Below, piece by piece: positions 26,538-34,164 of a DNA stretch of 64,000 nucleotides. Below the pieces are notes generated by a model. The model did not search any database and was not told the origin of the DNA. It saw only the letters and a list, made by a program, of their open reading frames with translations. Within the stretch, counting starts at the first letter, position 1; every line of letters begins with the position of its first letter. Made by a program: the position numbers and the translations under genes. Origin of the DNA: DATCLS01 sp035296625 (lineage in GTDB: Bacteria > Actinomycetota > Acidimicrobiia > Acidimicrobiales > VFJN01); NCBI GenBank assembly GCA_035296625.1, contig DATHAO010000055.1, positions 1 to 64,000 of the forward strand, written 5' to 3'.

Positions 26538-26696
26538 ATGTCCCTCGCGAGCGACACCGGGCCCGCCCCCCGGATGCGGCCCGCATCGGCAGCGCCCGCC
26601 GCCGGCATCATGCGGGCGTCGGGTCGCCGACATCCAGGGCCCCGCCCACACGCTCACGCCGTAGCCGTGGTCCTAGACGCGGAGCGTCGGCCGTGA
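26538..26696 (+). CDS. Hypothetical 52-residue protein
   Basis: A short ORF from ATG 26538 with a good ribosome site (AAAGGA, nine bases upstream) right after the nested palindrome. Its TGA overlaps the next GTG (GTGA), which is a strong sign of translational coupling. The product is Ala/Pro/Arg-rich (MSLASDTGPAPRM at the start) with no family I recognise. It could be a leader peptide whose translation sets expression of the two genes behind it. Composition alone does not prove it is made. Confidence 0.45.
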   Translation: MSLASDTGPAPRMRPASAAPAAGIMRASGRRHPGPRPHAHAVAVVLDAERRP

Positions 26697-27073
26697 GGCG
26701 CTTCCTGGCCGCCGCCGGCGTCGCCGCTGCGGCCTACGTGGCCGGCCGCCGCCACCAGCCGCCGGTCCCCGTCGCCGCCGGCCTGGGCTCCTTCGGCGAG
26801 CTCTCCGAGATCGACCGGCGGCTGAGCGAGCTCGAGCGCACCGCCGACGCCGCGCACATCCCCGTGCCGGCCGCCGCCGTGCGTGCCGATCGGCTCGACA
26901 AGCCCTACACCGTGTTCCACTACGAGACGCTGGCCAACCAGGTCGCCCACGAGCGCCAGATCGCCGAGCTGCACGGCCGTCTGCGCGAGGTCGAGGGCGC
27001 CGAGCGCGGGGCACGGGTCCTGCGGCTCGCCGATCGATCCGAGCGCATCGTCGGGGGCCGACGCCATGGGTGA
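26693..27073 (+). CDS. Hypothetical 126-residue protein
   Basis: Starts at GTG 26693, overlapping the previous stop by four bases. A short, weakly hydrophobic Ala-rich N-terminus (FLAAAGVAAAAYVAG) is followed by a charged helical part (EIDRRLSELERTA; ANQVAHERQIAELHGRLREV near 82-102) that looks like coiled coil. No known domain. It overlaps the next ORF by eight bases. The three small genes look like a unit of the accessory patch; I cannot assign a function. Confidence 0.6.
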   Translation: MRRFLAAAGVAAAAYVAGRRHQPPVPVAAGLGSFGELSEIDRRLSELERTADAAHIPVPAAAVRADRLDKPYTVFHYETLANQVAHERQIAELHGRLREVEGAERGARVLRLADRSERIVGGRRHG

Positions 27074-27263
27074 CGCGCTGCGCCGGGCGTGGCGCGGCCT
27101 CGTGCGGGCCCGCGACTGCGGTGCCTCGGGCTGGCGGCTGCGGGTGGGCGCCACCGACGGCAACGGCGGCGCGGTCTGCCCCCTGTGCAGCCGCCACGTG
27201 CGGACGCGGCTCGACGCGGGCGCGCGGCACCGCGTCGAGGTGATCCCCACCCACGCCCCCTGA
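27066..27263 (+). CDS. Small zinc-ribbon-like hypothetical protein
   Basis: 65 residues from ATG 27066, inside the end of the previous gene. A single cysteine (RDCGASGW, about residue 18) and then CPLCSRH give a possible C...CxxC..H metal site, so a small zinc-binding protein is plausible. It is basic, which fits nucleic-acid binding, but there is no family match I can name. Last gene of the small-ORF cluster; a minus-strand TetR gene converges on it. Confidence 0.6.
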   Translation: MGDALRRAWRGLVRARDCGASGWRLRVGATDGNGGAVCPLCSRHVRTRLDAGARHRVEVIPTHAP

Positions 27264-27303
27264 CCGCGGCGAAGCCGGCGCGGGCGGGCTGGTGCGCGGG
27301 TGG

Positions 27304-27939
27304 TCAGGGCCCGGTCGGGGCGCTGGCCAGGGTCGGGACCCGGTCGAGGTCGAGGCCGGCGGCCAGCTGGTCGAACGCCTCCTCGATCACGTCGCCCAGG
27401 TCGCCGCGGTCCTCGCGGGCCTGCCAGGCCGTGATCGCCACCCGGGTGGCCCCGAGCGCGGCGCTGACCACGAGCCCCGGATAGGTGTCGAGGTCGGGGT
27501 CGAGCCGCGTACGCCGGGCGATCTCCTCGGCGAGGCCCCGCTCGACCTCGGCGAAGCGCGAGGCGTAACGGGCGGCGAGCGCGGGGTAGCGCTGCAGCAG
27601 CCCGTGGCGCACCCGCCAGTCGCCGGCGCTGGCCTCGAGGCCGTCGAGCACGCTGTGCACGGCCGCCAGCAGGGCATCGAGCGGAGGTTCGTCGGCCGGT
27701 CGGGTCAGAAGGCCGTGCAGCAGGTTCGAGGAGTGGGCGGGGCCCAGGCCGACGATGGCGTCGTCCTTGGAGGCGAAGTAGTTGAAGAACGTCCGGGGCG
27801 ACACGCCCGCCGCCTCGGCGATGGCTTCGACGGTCACCCCTTCGGGGCCGTGCCGATCCGCCAGTCGCAGCGCGGCCGACGACAGCGCCCGCCGGGTTTC
27901 GGCCTTCTTCCGCTCTCGCAGCCCCTCGGCCATCCTCAC
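27304..27939 (-). CDS. TetR/AcrR family transcriptional regulator
   Basis: 211 residues from GTG 27939 (ATG 27933 is an alternative). The N-terminus RERKKAETRRALSSAALRLA and the helix-turn-helix (VTVEAIAEAAGVSPRTFFNYF, near 38-58) are typical. The GTG overlaps the stop of the MFS remnant (GTGA), an arrangement seen in drug-efflux operons where regulator and pump are coupled. A palindrome at 28350-28372 upstream of the pair is its likely operator. The pump itself is truncated, so this regulator may now control only itself or other genes. Confidence 0.88.
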   Translation of the reverse strand: MRMAEGLRERKKAETRRALSSAALRLADRHGPEGVTVEAIAEAAGVSPRTFFNYFASKDDAIVGLGPAHSSNLLHGLLTRPADEPPLDALLAAVHSVLDGLEASAGDWRVRHGLLQRYPALAARYASRFAEVERGLAEEIARRTRLDPDLDTYPGLVVSAALGATRVAITAWQAREDRGDLGDVIEEAFDQLAAGLDLDRVPTLASAPTGP

Positions 27940-28331
27940 CGTCCGGTGCTCGTGTGCCCCACGGAGACCCGCTCCGCCCCACTCCCGGCCCGGTTGTAGT
28001 CGATGGGGGCCCCATCCGGGGAGGTGAGCCCGCGGCCGGCGTCGATGGCGGCGAGCGCGGCGGCGGTGAGGGCGGCGTCGACCGGCACCATGTCGGCCGA
28101 CTCCAAGGCGCCGCTACGGGTCGATGCTCCGTCGCGCCGAGCCTGGCCCGATGCCGTGCGGAGCGGGACCTCCCGCACCAGCAGCGTGAGGAGGAAGCCG
28201 ACGACGAGCACGGGCACGGCCACGCGGAAGACGCCGGTGATCGCCTCGGCGAACGCCTGGGCCAGTTCGGCCCGCTCGCCGGCCGGGAGCCGGCCGATGT
28301 CGGCGGGCGTCATGTTCGTCGGCCCGGCCAT
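27936..28331 (-). pseudogene. Remnant of a DHA2-type MFS drug transporter (C-terminal piece)
   Basis: 131 codons. The stretch ADIGRLPAGERAELAQAFAE followed by GVFRVAVPVLVVGFLLTLLV and REVPLR matches the last loop and helix 14 of EmrB/QacA-type (DHA2) transporters, which are normally about 450-550 residues. Only one membrane helix remains. The upstream side goes straight to a promoter-like region with an operator palindrome, so an internal deletion removed most of the pump while keeping the start, the end and the coupled regulator. A working short membrane protein cannot be excluded. Confidence 0.65.
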
Positions 28332-28349
28332 CTGGCCACGCTACTGCCC

Positions 28350-28372
28350 AAACTTGCAGACGATGCAACTTT
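28350..28372. promoter_or_regulatory. Palindromic operator, probably for the TetR regulator at 27304
   Basis: AAACTTGCA (28350-28358), five bases, TGCAACTTT (28364-28372): eight of nine positions are symmetric. It lies just upstream of the MFS remnant/TetR pair in locally AT-rich DNA, the usual place for a TetR-family operator. Assignment to that regulator is by position only. Confidence 0.5.
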
Positions 28373-28418
28373 GTAGGGAGTGCATGTGTTCCCGGTCGGC
28401 GGTGGAGGATCGGACGGG

Positions 28419-28670
28419 TCAGGCGCCGGGGTCCTCCCCGATCTCGCGCAGGCCGGCGGCCAGGGCGTCCCGCAGGCGGCGGGCGGTGGCCGGAGCCAGA
28501 TGGGCGGTGAGGCCGGTGCCGTTGCGCCCGGCCTCCTCGACGTTCAGCTCGACCCGCAGGTCGGCGCAGCCCTCGCAGTCGTCGACCACGCTGACGGCCC
28601 ATGCCGTGCGGGCCCGCTCGTCGTCTTCGTCGGGGTGGTCGTCCAGGCCGAAATCGATCGACTTCTTCAC
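28419..28670 (-). CDS. Hypothetical protein with CxxC pair
   Basis: 83 residues from GTG 28670 (KKSIDFGLDD...); an upstream TTG at 28724 would add 18 residues that look less protein-like. It has an acidic N-terminal part (DDHPDEDDERA), a central beta-like stretch with DDCEGC, and a helical end (ATARRLRDALAAGLREI). CxxC could bind a metal, but only two cysteines are present. Lies 87 bp beyond the kinase stop on the same strand. I do not recognise a family. Confidence 0.55.
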   Translation of the reverse strand: MKKSIDFGLDDHPDEDDERARTAWAVSVVDDCEGCADLRVELNVEEAGRNGTGLTAHLAPATARRLRDALAAGLREIGEDPGA

Positions 28671-28757
28671 GCCCAGAGTCAAGCAGGCGGCGGCAGCCAG
28701 CAGGACGCTTCGCCGATGCTCCAACCCCGCTTGGGATCCCCCAAGCCCGATCGGGTG

Positions 28758-30500
28758 TCAGGCCGGCCGGCGCGATCGGTCGGACAGGGCCGACGGCGAG
28801 GGAGCCGGGTGGCCCTGGGCGAGCGCCGCTGCTGGCCGCGGGCGGGCGGGGTCCGCTCCGGCAGGCGGCGCCTGGCGGGGGAGCAGGACCCGGAACGTCG
28901 CACCGGCACCGGGCGCCGTGTCGACCTCCACCCGGCCGCCGTGCGCGGCGGTGATGGCGGCGACGATCGACAGCCCGAGCCCCGTGCCGCCCTGGGCCCG
29001 GCTGCGAGCGGCGTCGGTGCGGTAGAAACGCTCGAACACCCGCTCCGCCTGGTCCGGCGTCAGCCCCGGTCCCTCGTCGCGCACCTCGACGACCGCCACC
29101 TCGCCCAGGTCGGCGGCCAGCCCCCGGCCCACCCGCACCGTCACCGGCGTGCCGTCCGGCGTGTGGGTGAGCGCGTTGTCGACCAGGTTCGTGAGGACCT
29201 GGCGGAGGCGGGCCTCGTCGCCCGCCAAGGTGACGCCGACTCCGACCGAACCGGCGTCAGGGAAGCCCGGTTCCCGGGCCTGCGCGACGCCGGTTCGGTC
29301 CGCGACCTCGGTCGCTGCGGGCACGGCGCTGGTGGACGCGGCCGGCGTGTCGGTCGGGTCGACCACCAGGCGGATCGTGCGGTCGGGGGCGCGGGTGCGG
29401 GCCGCCTCGACGGCGTCGGCCGCCACGACCACGAGGTCCACTGGGCCGTGGGCCAGCGGTCGCTGCTGGTCGAGGCGGGCCAGCTGCAGCAGATCGTCGA
29501 CGAGCAGGCCCATGCGGGTGGCCTCCGCCTCGACGCGGGCGAGCAAGCGGCTGACGTCGACCGCGTCGGTCACGGCCCCCTGGCGGTGCAGCTCGGCGAA
29601 ACCCCGGATCGAGGTGAGCGGCGTGCGCAGCTCGTGGCTAGCGTCGGCCACGAAGCGCCGCATCTTCTCCTCGGAGCGCCGCGCCGCCGTCTCCGAGATC
29701 TCCCGCGCCCGGAACGCGGTCTCGATCTGCTCGAGCATGGCGTTCAGCGCCCGTCCGAGGCGGCCGACCTCGGTTCCCTCATCCTGGTCGGCGATGCGGC
29801 GGGACAGGTCGCCCGCGGCGATGGCGGCCGCCGTCTCCTCGATCTCGGTGAGCGGGCGCATCGCTGTCCGCACCAGGGTGTACGAGGCGAGGGCGAGGCC
29901 AGCGAGCACGATGGCACCGACCACCAGGTCGATGTGGAGCAGGTTGCCGACCGTGGCGTCCACCTCGTCGAGGCTCGTGGCGACGAGCAGTGTCGCCCGC
30001 CGACCCTCGAGGGGGGTCGCGAGCACCCGCCACGACGGCCCCCCGCCCGCCGAGTCGACGGTGAAGGGTTCGTCGGCCCGGGCGGCGGCCTGCAGCAGGT
30101 CGAGGGCCGGGAGGTCGGGCGCGCCCTCGTCGCCCCGGAGCGGCGCATTGAACGTGACGATCCGCGCTCCCTCGGCGTCCTGCACGACGGCCTGGAAGTC
30201 GCTGGGCAGGATCTGGTCGCCGGTGCCCTCCTGGCCGGGCAGGCTCGGCTCGCCGGTGAGCCGGCTGGTCGCCGCCCGGAGCTGGTCGTCGGCCCGGTCG
30301 ACGAGGTAGCCGCGGAGCAGGCGCACACCGAAGACGCCCGTGAGCGCCAGGCCGAGCGCGGTGAGCGCCAGCAGTGCCGAGATGAGGCGCAGCCAGAGGG
30401 GCGACTGCCGTCGCCGGGCGCGGTGGGCCTCGCCGGACCCGGCCGCCCGGGCCGCGGTCATCGGCACGGAACCGGCGCCGGGGGCGGCGGCCTGGCTCAC
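28758..30500 (-). CDS. Sensor histidine kinase, MprB-like
   Basis: 580 residues: two membrane helices (about 25-45 and 170-190) flank an extracytoplasmic loop; then a HAMP domain (RPLTEIEETAAAIAAGDLSRR), H-box ASHELRTPLTSIRG, and an ATPase domain with DNALTHT, DEGPGL and GTGLGLSIV. An insert of ~40 variable residues (about 400-440) lies before the N-box. GTG 30500 overlaps the response regulator TGA (GTGA), so the two are coupled. With the divergent HtrA-like protease this reproduces the MprA-MprB-PepD envelope-stress arrangement of mycobacteria; orthology is inferred from context. Confidence 0.9.
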   Translation of the reverse strand: MSQAAAPGAGSVPMTAARAAGSGEAHRARRRQSPLWLRLISALLALTALGLALTGVFGVRLLRGYLVDRADDQLRAATSRLTGEPSLPGQEGTGDQILPSDFQAVVQDAEGARIVTFNAPLRGDEGAPDLPALDLLQAAARADEPFTVDSAGGGPSWRVLATPLEGRRATLLVATSLDEVDATVGNLLHIDLVVGAIVLAGLALASYTLVRTAMRPLTEIEETAAAIAAGDLSRRIADQDEGTEVGRLGRALNAMLEQIETAFRAREISETAARRSEEKMRRFVADASHELRTPLTSIRGFAELHRQGAVTDAVDVSRLLARVEAEATRMGLLVDDLLQLARLDQQRPLAHGPVDLVVVAADAVEAARTRAPDRTIRLVVDPTDTPAASTSAVPAATEVADRTGVAQAREPGFPDAGSVGVGVTLAGDEARLRQVLTNLVDNALTHTPDGTPVTVRVGRGLAADLGEVAVVEVRDEGPGLTPDQAERVFERFYRTDAARSRAQGGTGLGLSIVAAITAAHGGRVEVDTAPGAGATFRVLLPRQAPPAGADPARPRPAAALAQGHPAPSPSALSDRSRRPA

Positions 30501-31261
30501 GGGGCGCCGCGGGGCGCCCGAAGCACGTAGCCGACCCCGCGCACCGTGTGGATCAGCGGCACCACGCCGCCGCCGTCGAGCTTCCGGCGCAGGTAGGAGA
30601 TGTACGACTCGACGATGTTGGCGTCGCCGTCGAAGTCGTAGCTCCACACGTGGTCGAGGATCTGCGCCTTGGACAGGACGCGCCCGGCGTTGACCATCAG
30701 GTAGCGCAGCAGGTTGAACTCGGTCGGCGAGAGCGTGACCTCGCGCCCGGCGCGGAACACCTCGTGGCTGTCCTCGTCGAGCTCGAGGTCGGCGACGGTG
30801 AGGTGGGGCGGGGCCCCGCCGGTGACGGCGCCGGTGCGGCGCAGGATCGCCCGGATGCGGGCGATCACCTCCTCGAGGCTGAACGGCTTGGTGACGTAGT
30901 CGTCGCCACCGAGCGTCAAGCCGGTCACCTTGTCCTCGTTGGCGTCGCGGGCGGTGAGGAACAGCACCGGCAGCGGTCGGTTGGCCGCCTGCAGGCGCCG
31001 CAGCACGACGAAGCCGTCGATGTCGGGCAGCATCACGTCGAGCACCACAAGGTCCGGGTGGACGCGCTCGACAGTCTTCACCGCGTCGGTTCCGGTCAGA
31101 GCTGTCGCCACCGCGAAGCCGGCGAACCGCAGGCTGGCCGCCAGCAGCTCGACGATGTTGGGCTCGTCGTCGACCACGAGCAGGCGGGCCTCCGGCGTGC
31201 CGCCGTTCGTCGGGGGCAAGATGTCGGTCACGGTGGTCCCGGTGGGGTCATGCTGATCCAC
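30497..31261 (-). CDS. OmpR/PhoB-type response regulator, MprA-like
   Basis: 254 residues. Receiver domain with DDE near 31-33, phospho-acceptor Asp in VVLDVMLPD, TAR and the switch Lys in YVTKPF; then a winged-helix domain with SPTEFNLLRYLM and YISYLRRKLD, ending VRGVGYVLR. Start is GTG 31261; residues 1-24 before the receiver are variable. First gene of the pair with the histidine kinase. Three 11-bp repeats at 31324-31356, between it and the HtrA-like gene, are its probable binding site. Confidence 0.93.
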   Translation of the reverse strand: MDQHDPTGTTVTDILPPTNGGTPEARLLVVDDEPNIVELLAASLRFAGFAVATALTGTDAVKTVERVHPDLVVLDVMLPDIDGFVVLRRLQAANRPLPVLFLTARDANEDKVTGLTLGGDDYVTKPFSLEEVIARIRAILRRTGAVTGGAPPHLTVADLELDEDSHEVFRAGREVTLSPTEFNLLRYLMVNAGRVLSKAQILDHVWSYDFDGDANIVESYISYLRRKLDGGGVVPLIHTVRGVGYVLRAPRGAP

Positions 31262-31323
31262 GACGGTACTGCTGCGTTGGCGGGCCCATGGGGTCCAGCC
31301 TGCGCCGTAGGGCTGTGCACGGG

Positions 31324-31356
31324 CTGGGCACGACCTGGGAGGACCCTGGGAGCGAC
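31324..31356. promoter_or_regulatory. Three 11-bp direct repeats, candidate response-regulator operator
   Basis: CTGGGCACGAC, CTGGGAGGACC and CTGGGAGCGAC follow each other without gaps (31324-31334, 31335-31345, 31346-31356). Direct repeats of 11-bp period are the usual binding pattern of OmpR/PhoB-family regulators. They sit between the regulator and the HtrA-like gene, 61 bp before its ATG. A TATTCA at 31365-31370 could be a -10, putting the third repeat over the -35 region, as for activated promoters. Confidence 0.6.
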
Positions 31357-31417
31357 GTCCAGGATATTCACAGGTGCCGCCCAGTTCCCCCGCAGGCTAT
31401 GGGGTCAGTGTGCAGCC

Positions 31418-33049
31418 ATGGCCGAAGAGCTGAGCACCACCGGGACCGGCACGGGTCCCCAGTCACCGTCGCAACCGGTGACCCATGGCGAGCCCGCCGC
31501 CCCTCGCGAGTCCGCCCCGTCGCACCCCGCCGTCCCGCCGTCAGGCGGGGGGATGTCGCCCGGCCGCCCCACGTCGCCGCCGTCGCTCCCGCCCGTGCCG
31601 TCCGCCCCGCCCGCCGCCGGGACGGGCGGCCCGATGGCTCCGGGCGGGGCCACGCCCGTCGGCGCGCCGAGCGGCTTCGGCGCGCCCGACGCTCCAGGTG
31701 GGTTCGGCACTCCCGGTGGGCCCGGCGCCTCCGGTGGTCCCACTGGTCGCAGCGGCCCCGGTGCCCAGGGTTCCGGCGGCCCGGCGGGCCCTGGCCCCGG
31801 CCACGCTGGTCCGGGCGTCCCTGGCTCCGGCGTCCCTGGTTCCGGCGCCGTCGGCCCCGGGGCTCCCGGCCATGGCGCCGCACCACCTGCACCCCCGGCC
31901 CCGGACGCCGCCCCCGGGCGCCCCACACCCTCCGGCCGGGGCCGCCGGGCCGCGGCCGCGGCCGGGGTGCTCGCCCTCGTGCTGGGCGCCGGCACCGGCG
32001 GCGCCCTGATCGCCCTGGCGATCGACGACGATCCCGAGCCCCCCGCCGCCACCAGCCTGAACGCCGCAGCGACCGCCCGCGAGGCCGGTTCCTCCGGCGA
32101 CAGCGAGCCCGACGAGCCCCTGTCCCAGGTGGCTGACACCGTCCTGCCGAGCGTCGTGTCGATCACCATCGACACGGACCGGGGCGAGGCCCAGGGCTCG
32201 GGCGTCGTGATCAGCGACGACGGCATGATCCTCACGAACAACCATGTGGCCGCCGAGGCCGCGGGCGACGGCGCGGACATGTCCGTGGCCTTCTCCGATG
32301 GCCAGACAGCGGACGCCGACGTCGTCGGTACCGACCCCGCCAGCGACCTGGCCGTCATCCAGGCGCAGGACGTCAGCGACCTGACGCCCGCCACGCTCGG
32401 GAGCAGCGACGACCTCCACGTCGGTGACACGGTCCTCGCCATCGGGAGCCCGCTCGGGCTCGACGGCTCGGTGACCTCCGGCATCGTCAGCGCCCTCAAC
32501 CGGGCGATCACCCTGGGCGGCGCCCAGCAGTCGCCGTTCGGCTCGTCAGACTCGCCGACGGCGGTCATCGACGCCATCCAGACCGATGCCGCCATCAACC
32601 CCGGCAACTCGGGCGGCGCCCTCATCAACGCCCGGGGCGAGGTCATCGGCATCAACACCGCCATCGCGTCCACCGCAGGAGGCACGACGGGCCAGTCAGG
32701 CAACATCGGCGTCGGCTTCGCCATCCCCATCGACGAAGCCCGGTCGATCGCCCAGCAGCTCATCGACGACGGCGTGGCCACCCACGCCTTCCTGGGCGTG
32801 CAGATCGCCGACGCCGACTCGAGCGGCGCCCTGATCGGGAACCTCGAGTCCGAGAGCCCGGCTCGCGAGGCCGGCCTCGAGGAGGGCGACATCGTGACCG
32901 CCGTCGACGGCGACGCCGTCAGCGACGCCACCGACCTCACCGCCGCCATCCGGGGCCACGCCCCGGGCGACAAGGTCGAGCTCACCTACACCCGGGACGG
33001 CGACGAGAACACCGCTCAGGTCACGCTCGGCACGCTCCCCGCCGACTGA
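31418..33049 (+). CDS. Membrane-anchored S1C serine protease with PDZ domain (HtrA/PepD-like)
   Basis: 543 residues: a cytoplasmic Pro/Gly/Ala-rich N-terminus of ~175 residues, one membrane helix (~178-203, AAAGVLALVLGAGTGGAL), a trypsin-like domain with H276 (NNHVAAE), D310 (SDLAVI) and S398 (GNSGGAL), then a C-terminal PDZ (HAFLGVQIADA; SPAREAGLEEGDIVTAVDG). It would degrade or refold damaged proteins outside the membrane. The ATG at 31418 begins a polar segment; the Gly/Pro-rich part contains GVPGSGVPGSG-like repeats. Divergent from the MprAB-like pair, with a probable operator between. Close in layout to mycobacterial PepD. Confidence 0.92.
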   Translation: MAEELSTTGTGTGPQSPSQPVTHGEPAAPRESAPSHPAVPPSGGGMSPGRPTSPPSLPPVPSAPPAAGTGGPMAPGGATPVGAPSGFGAPDAPGGFGTPGGPGASGGPTGRSGPGAQGSGGPAGPGPGHAGPGVPGSGVPGSGAVGPGAPGHGAAPPAPPAPDAAPGRPTPSGRGRRAAAAAGVLALVLGAGTGGALIALAIDDDPEPPAATSLNAAATAREAGSSGDSEPDEPLSQVADTVLPSVVSITIDTDRGEAQGSGVVISDDGMILTNNHVAAEAAGDGADMSVAFSDGQTADADVVGTDPASDLAVIQAQDVSDLTPATLGSSDDLHVGDTVLAIGSPLGLDGSVTSGIVSALNRAITLGGAQQSPFGSSDSPTAVIDAIQTDAAINPGNSGGALINARGEVIGINTAIASTAGGTTGQSGNIGVGFAIPIDEARSIAQQLIDDGVATHAFLGVQIADADSSGALIGNLESESPAREAGLEEGDIVTAVDGDAVSDATDLTAAIRGHAPGDKVELTYTRDGDENTAQVTLGTLPAD

Positions 33050-33064
33050 ACATCCTTCCCCCAC

Positions 33065-33109
33065 CCCGTCCCCCCGGCCACCGGCTCCCCTCGGTGACCG
33101 GGGGACGGG
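33065..33109 (+). terminator. Hairpin after the HtrA-like gene, terminator-like
   Basis: CCCGTCCCCC (33065-33074) pairs perfectly with GGGGGACGGG (33100-33109); the loop holds a smaller CACCG...CGGTG stem. It begins 16 bp after the stop codon. No T-run follows, so termination may be weak or factor-assisted. Confidence 0.5.
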
Positions 33110-33303
33110 CGCGTCACGGGACGGGCGTCGCCGTCCTGGTCGACATCGAGCGGCAAGGCCGTGCCCGTGGCGGTGTGGATGCGCATGGCGAGCGGGCCGA
33201 CGCGGCGTCGGAGCCGGGCGATGACGCCGTCGGCGCCCGGACGTCGGACGGCATCCGGTCCGCCGGGTCCTCAGGGACGGGTGTCGTCGTCAGACCTCGT
33301 CCC

Positions 33304-33645
33304 TCAGATGGCGTCGTCGCCGACCTCGCCCGTGCGGATCCGCATGAGCCGGTCGAGGCCCAGCGCCCAGAGCTTGCCGTCCCCGATCTTGCCGGTCCTG
33401 CCGGCGTCGGCGATCGCCTGGATGACGTCGTCGACGTCGGCGTCACGGACGACGACCTCGACCCGCAGCTTCGGGACGAACTCGACGACGTACTCCGAGC
33501 CCCGGAACGTCTCCGTCTTGCCGCCCTGGCGGCCGTAGCCCTGGGCCTCGCTGACCGTGAGGCCGACGACGCCGGCCTTGCGCACGGCCTCCTTCACGTC
33601 GTCGAGGCGCTGGGGTTTGATGATGGCGGTCACCAGGTAGGCCAT
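33304..33645 (-). CDS. glnK: Nitrogen regulatory protein P-II
   Basis: 113 residues, the usual PII length. AIIKPQRLDDVKEAV at the start, the T-loop GYGRQGGKTETFRGSEY (37-52) with the modifiable tyrosine conserved at 52, and the nucleotide-binding VRDADVDDVIQAI and TGKIGDGKLW are all there. PII proteins sense 2-oxoglutarate and ATP/ADP and, in actinobacteria, are adenylylated or uridylylated at the T-loop Tyr. ATG 33645 has an AGGAG ribosome site. No amtB or glnD neighbours, unusual for actinobacteria, so glnB is an equally good name. Glutamate synthase lies 28 kb away in the window. Confidence 0.93.
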   Translation of the reverse strand: MAYLVTAIIKPQRLDDVKEAVRKAGVVGLTVSEAQGYGRQGGKTETFRGSEYVVEFVPKLRVEVVVRDADVDDVIQAIADAGRTGKIGDGKLWALGLDRLMRIRTGEVGDDAI

Positions 33646-34164
33646 GGCTTCTCCTCGGTGGGGGCGGCGTGGGCGAGCACGACGTCGCGTCGGCGGCGGC
33701 GGTCGTGGCGCAGCGCGAGCTGGTGCGTCCGGGTCCACAGGACCCGCCCCGGCGCCGGAGCGCGGGTCCGGTCCTCGCCCCGGTGGAGCCGGGGCGGGCG
33801 GCGCCGTCCAGCAGGCGGGGACGCGGCGCCGGGCGCGTCCTCGCGGCGATCCGGCCTCGAGCGACCAGCGGAGCATCTCGACGTTGCCCGGCGGGCGGCG
33901 GCGGACCGGGTCTCATGCCGCCCCCTCTCCGTCGCCTGTCGTGGCGCTCACCGAGCTGACCGTACGGGAGGTCGGGCCCATGAACGCACCCTTTCGCGTT
34001 ACCTCCGTGCGGAATGATGCTGACACTTTTCTGTCCACCCTGGGGTGCGGGCGTCGCCGGTGGGCCGATCCGCCCGTTCTGGGGACCGAGTTGGTTGCCG
34101 GCAACCGCTTCGGTCCCCAGAACGGGGCCGGGGCGCGACGAGGGGCGGGCGACCAGGACCGGGG
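33646..34164. other. Intergenic region upstream of PII; holds a large hairpin
   Basis: 519 bp. A less GC-rich patch around 33980-34040 probably holds the minus-strand PII promoter. I looked for a GlnR box there and found only a poor GTAAC..GAAAG match with the wrong spacing. A 62-codon plus-strand ORF at 33980-34168 runs through the hairpin and is not called. The hairpin itself is listed separately. Confidence 0.4.
34073..34126 (-). terminator. 54-nt near-perfect hairpin after the VOC gene
   Basis: The outer arms (34073-34089 and 34110-34126) are a perfect 17-bp inverted repeat (left arm CCCGTTCTGGGGACCGA); inside sits a perfect 14-bp palindrome GGTTGCCGGCAACC (34093-34106). It begins 38 bp beyond the VOC stop on the minus strand, so it most simply ends that transcript, although no T-run follows. 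Its size and symmetry would also fit a structured RNA or a mobile-element trace. Confidence 0.55.

Noticed and set aside
31418..31940. Gly/Pro-rich N-terminus of the HtrA-like protease as a separate collagen-like gene
   Set aside because: It is in frame with the protease, without a stop or ribosome site in between; a long cytoplasmic proline-rich segment is common in actinobacterial HtrA proteins.
33304..33645. PII protein lacking the modifiable T-loop tyrosine
   Set aside because: The Phe in TETFRG is not the modification site; counting shows the Tyr in GSEY (residue 52) is the equivalent of Tyr51 and is conserved.
33980..34020. GlnR box upstream of the PII gene
   Set aside because: GTAAC and GAAAG are present on the minus strand but only 2 bp apart instead of the expected 6, so the match is poor.
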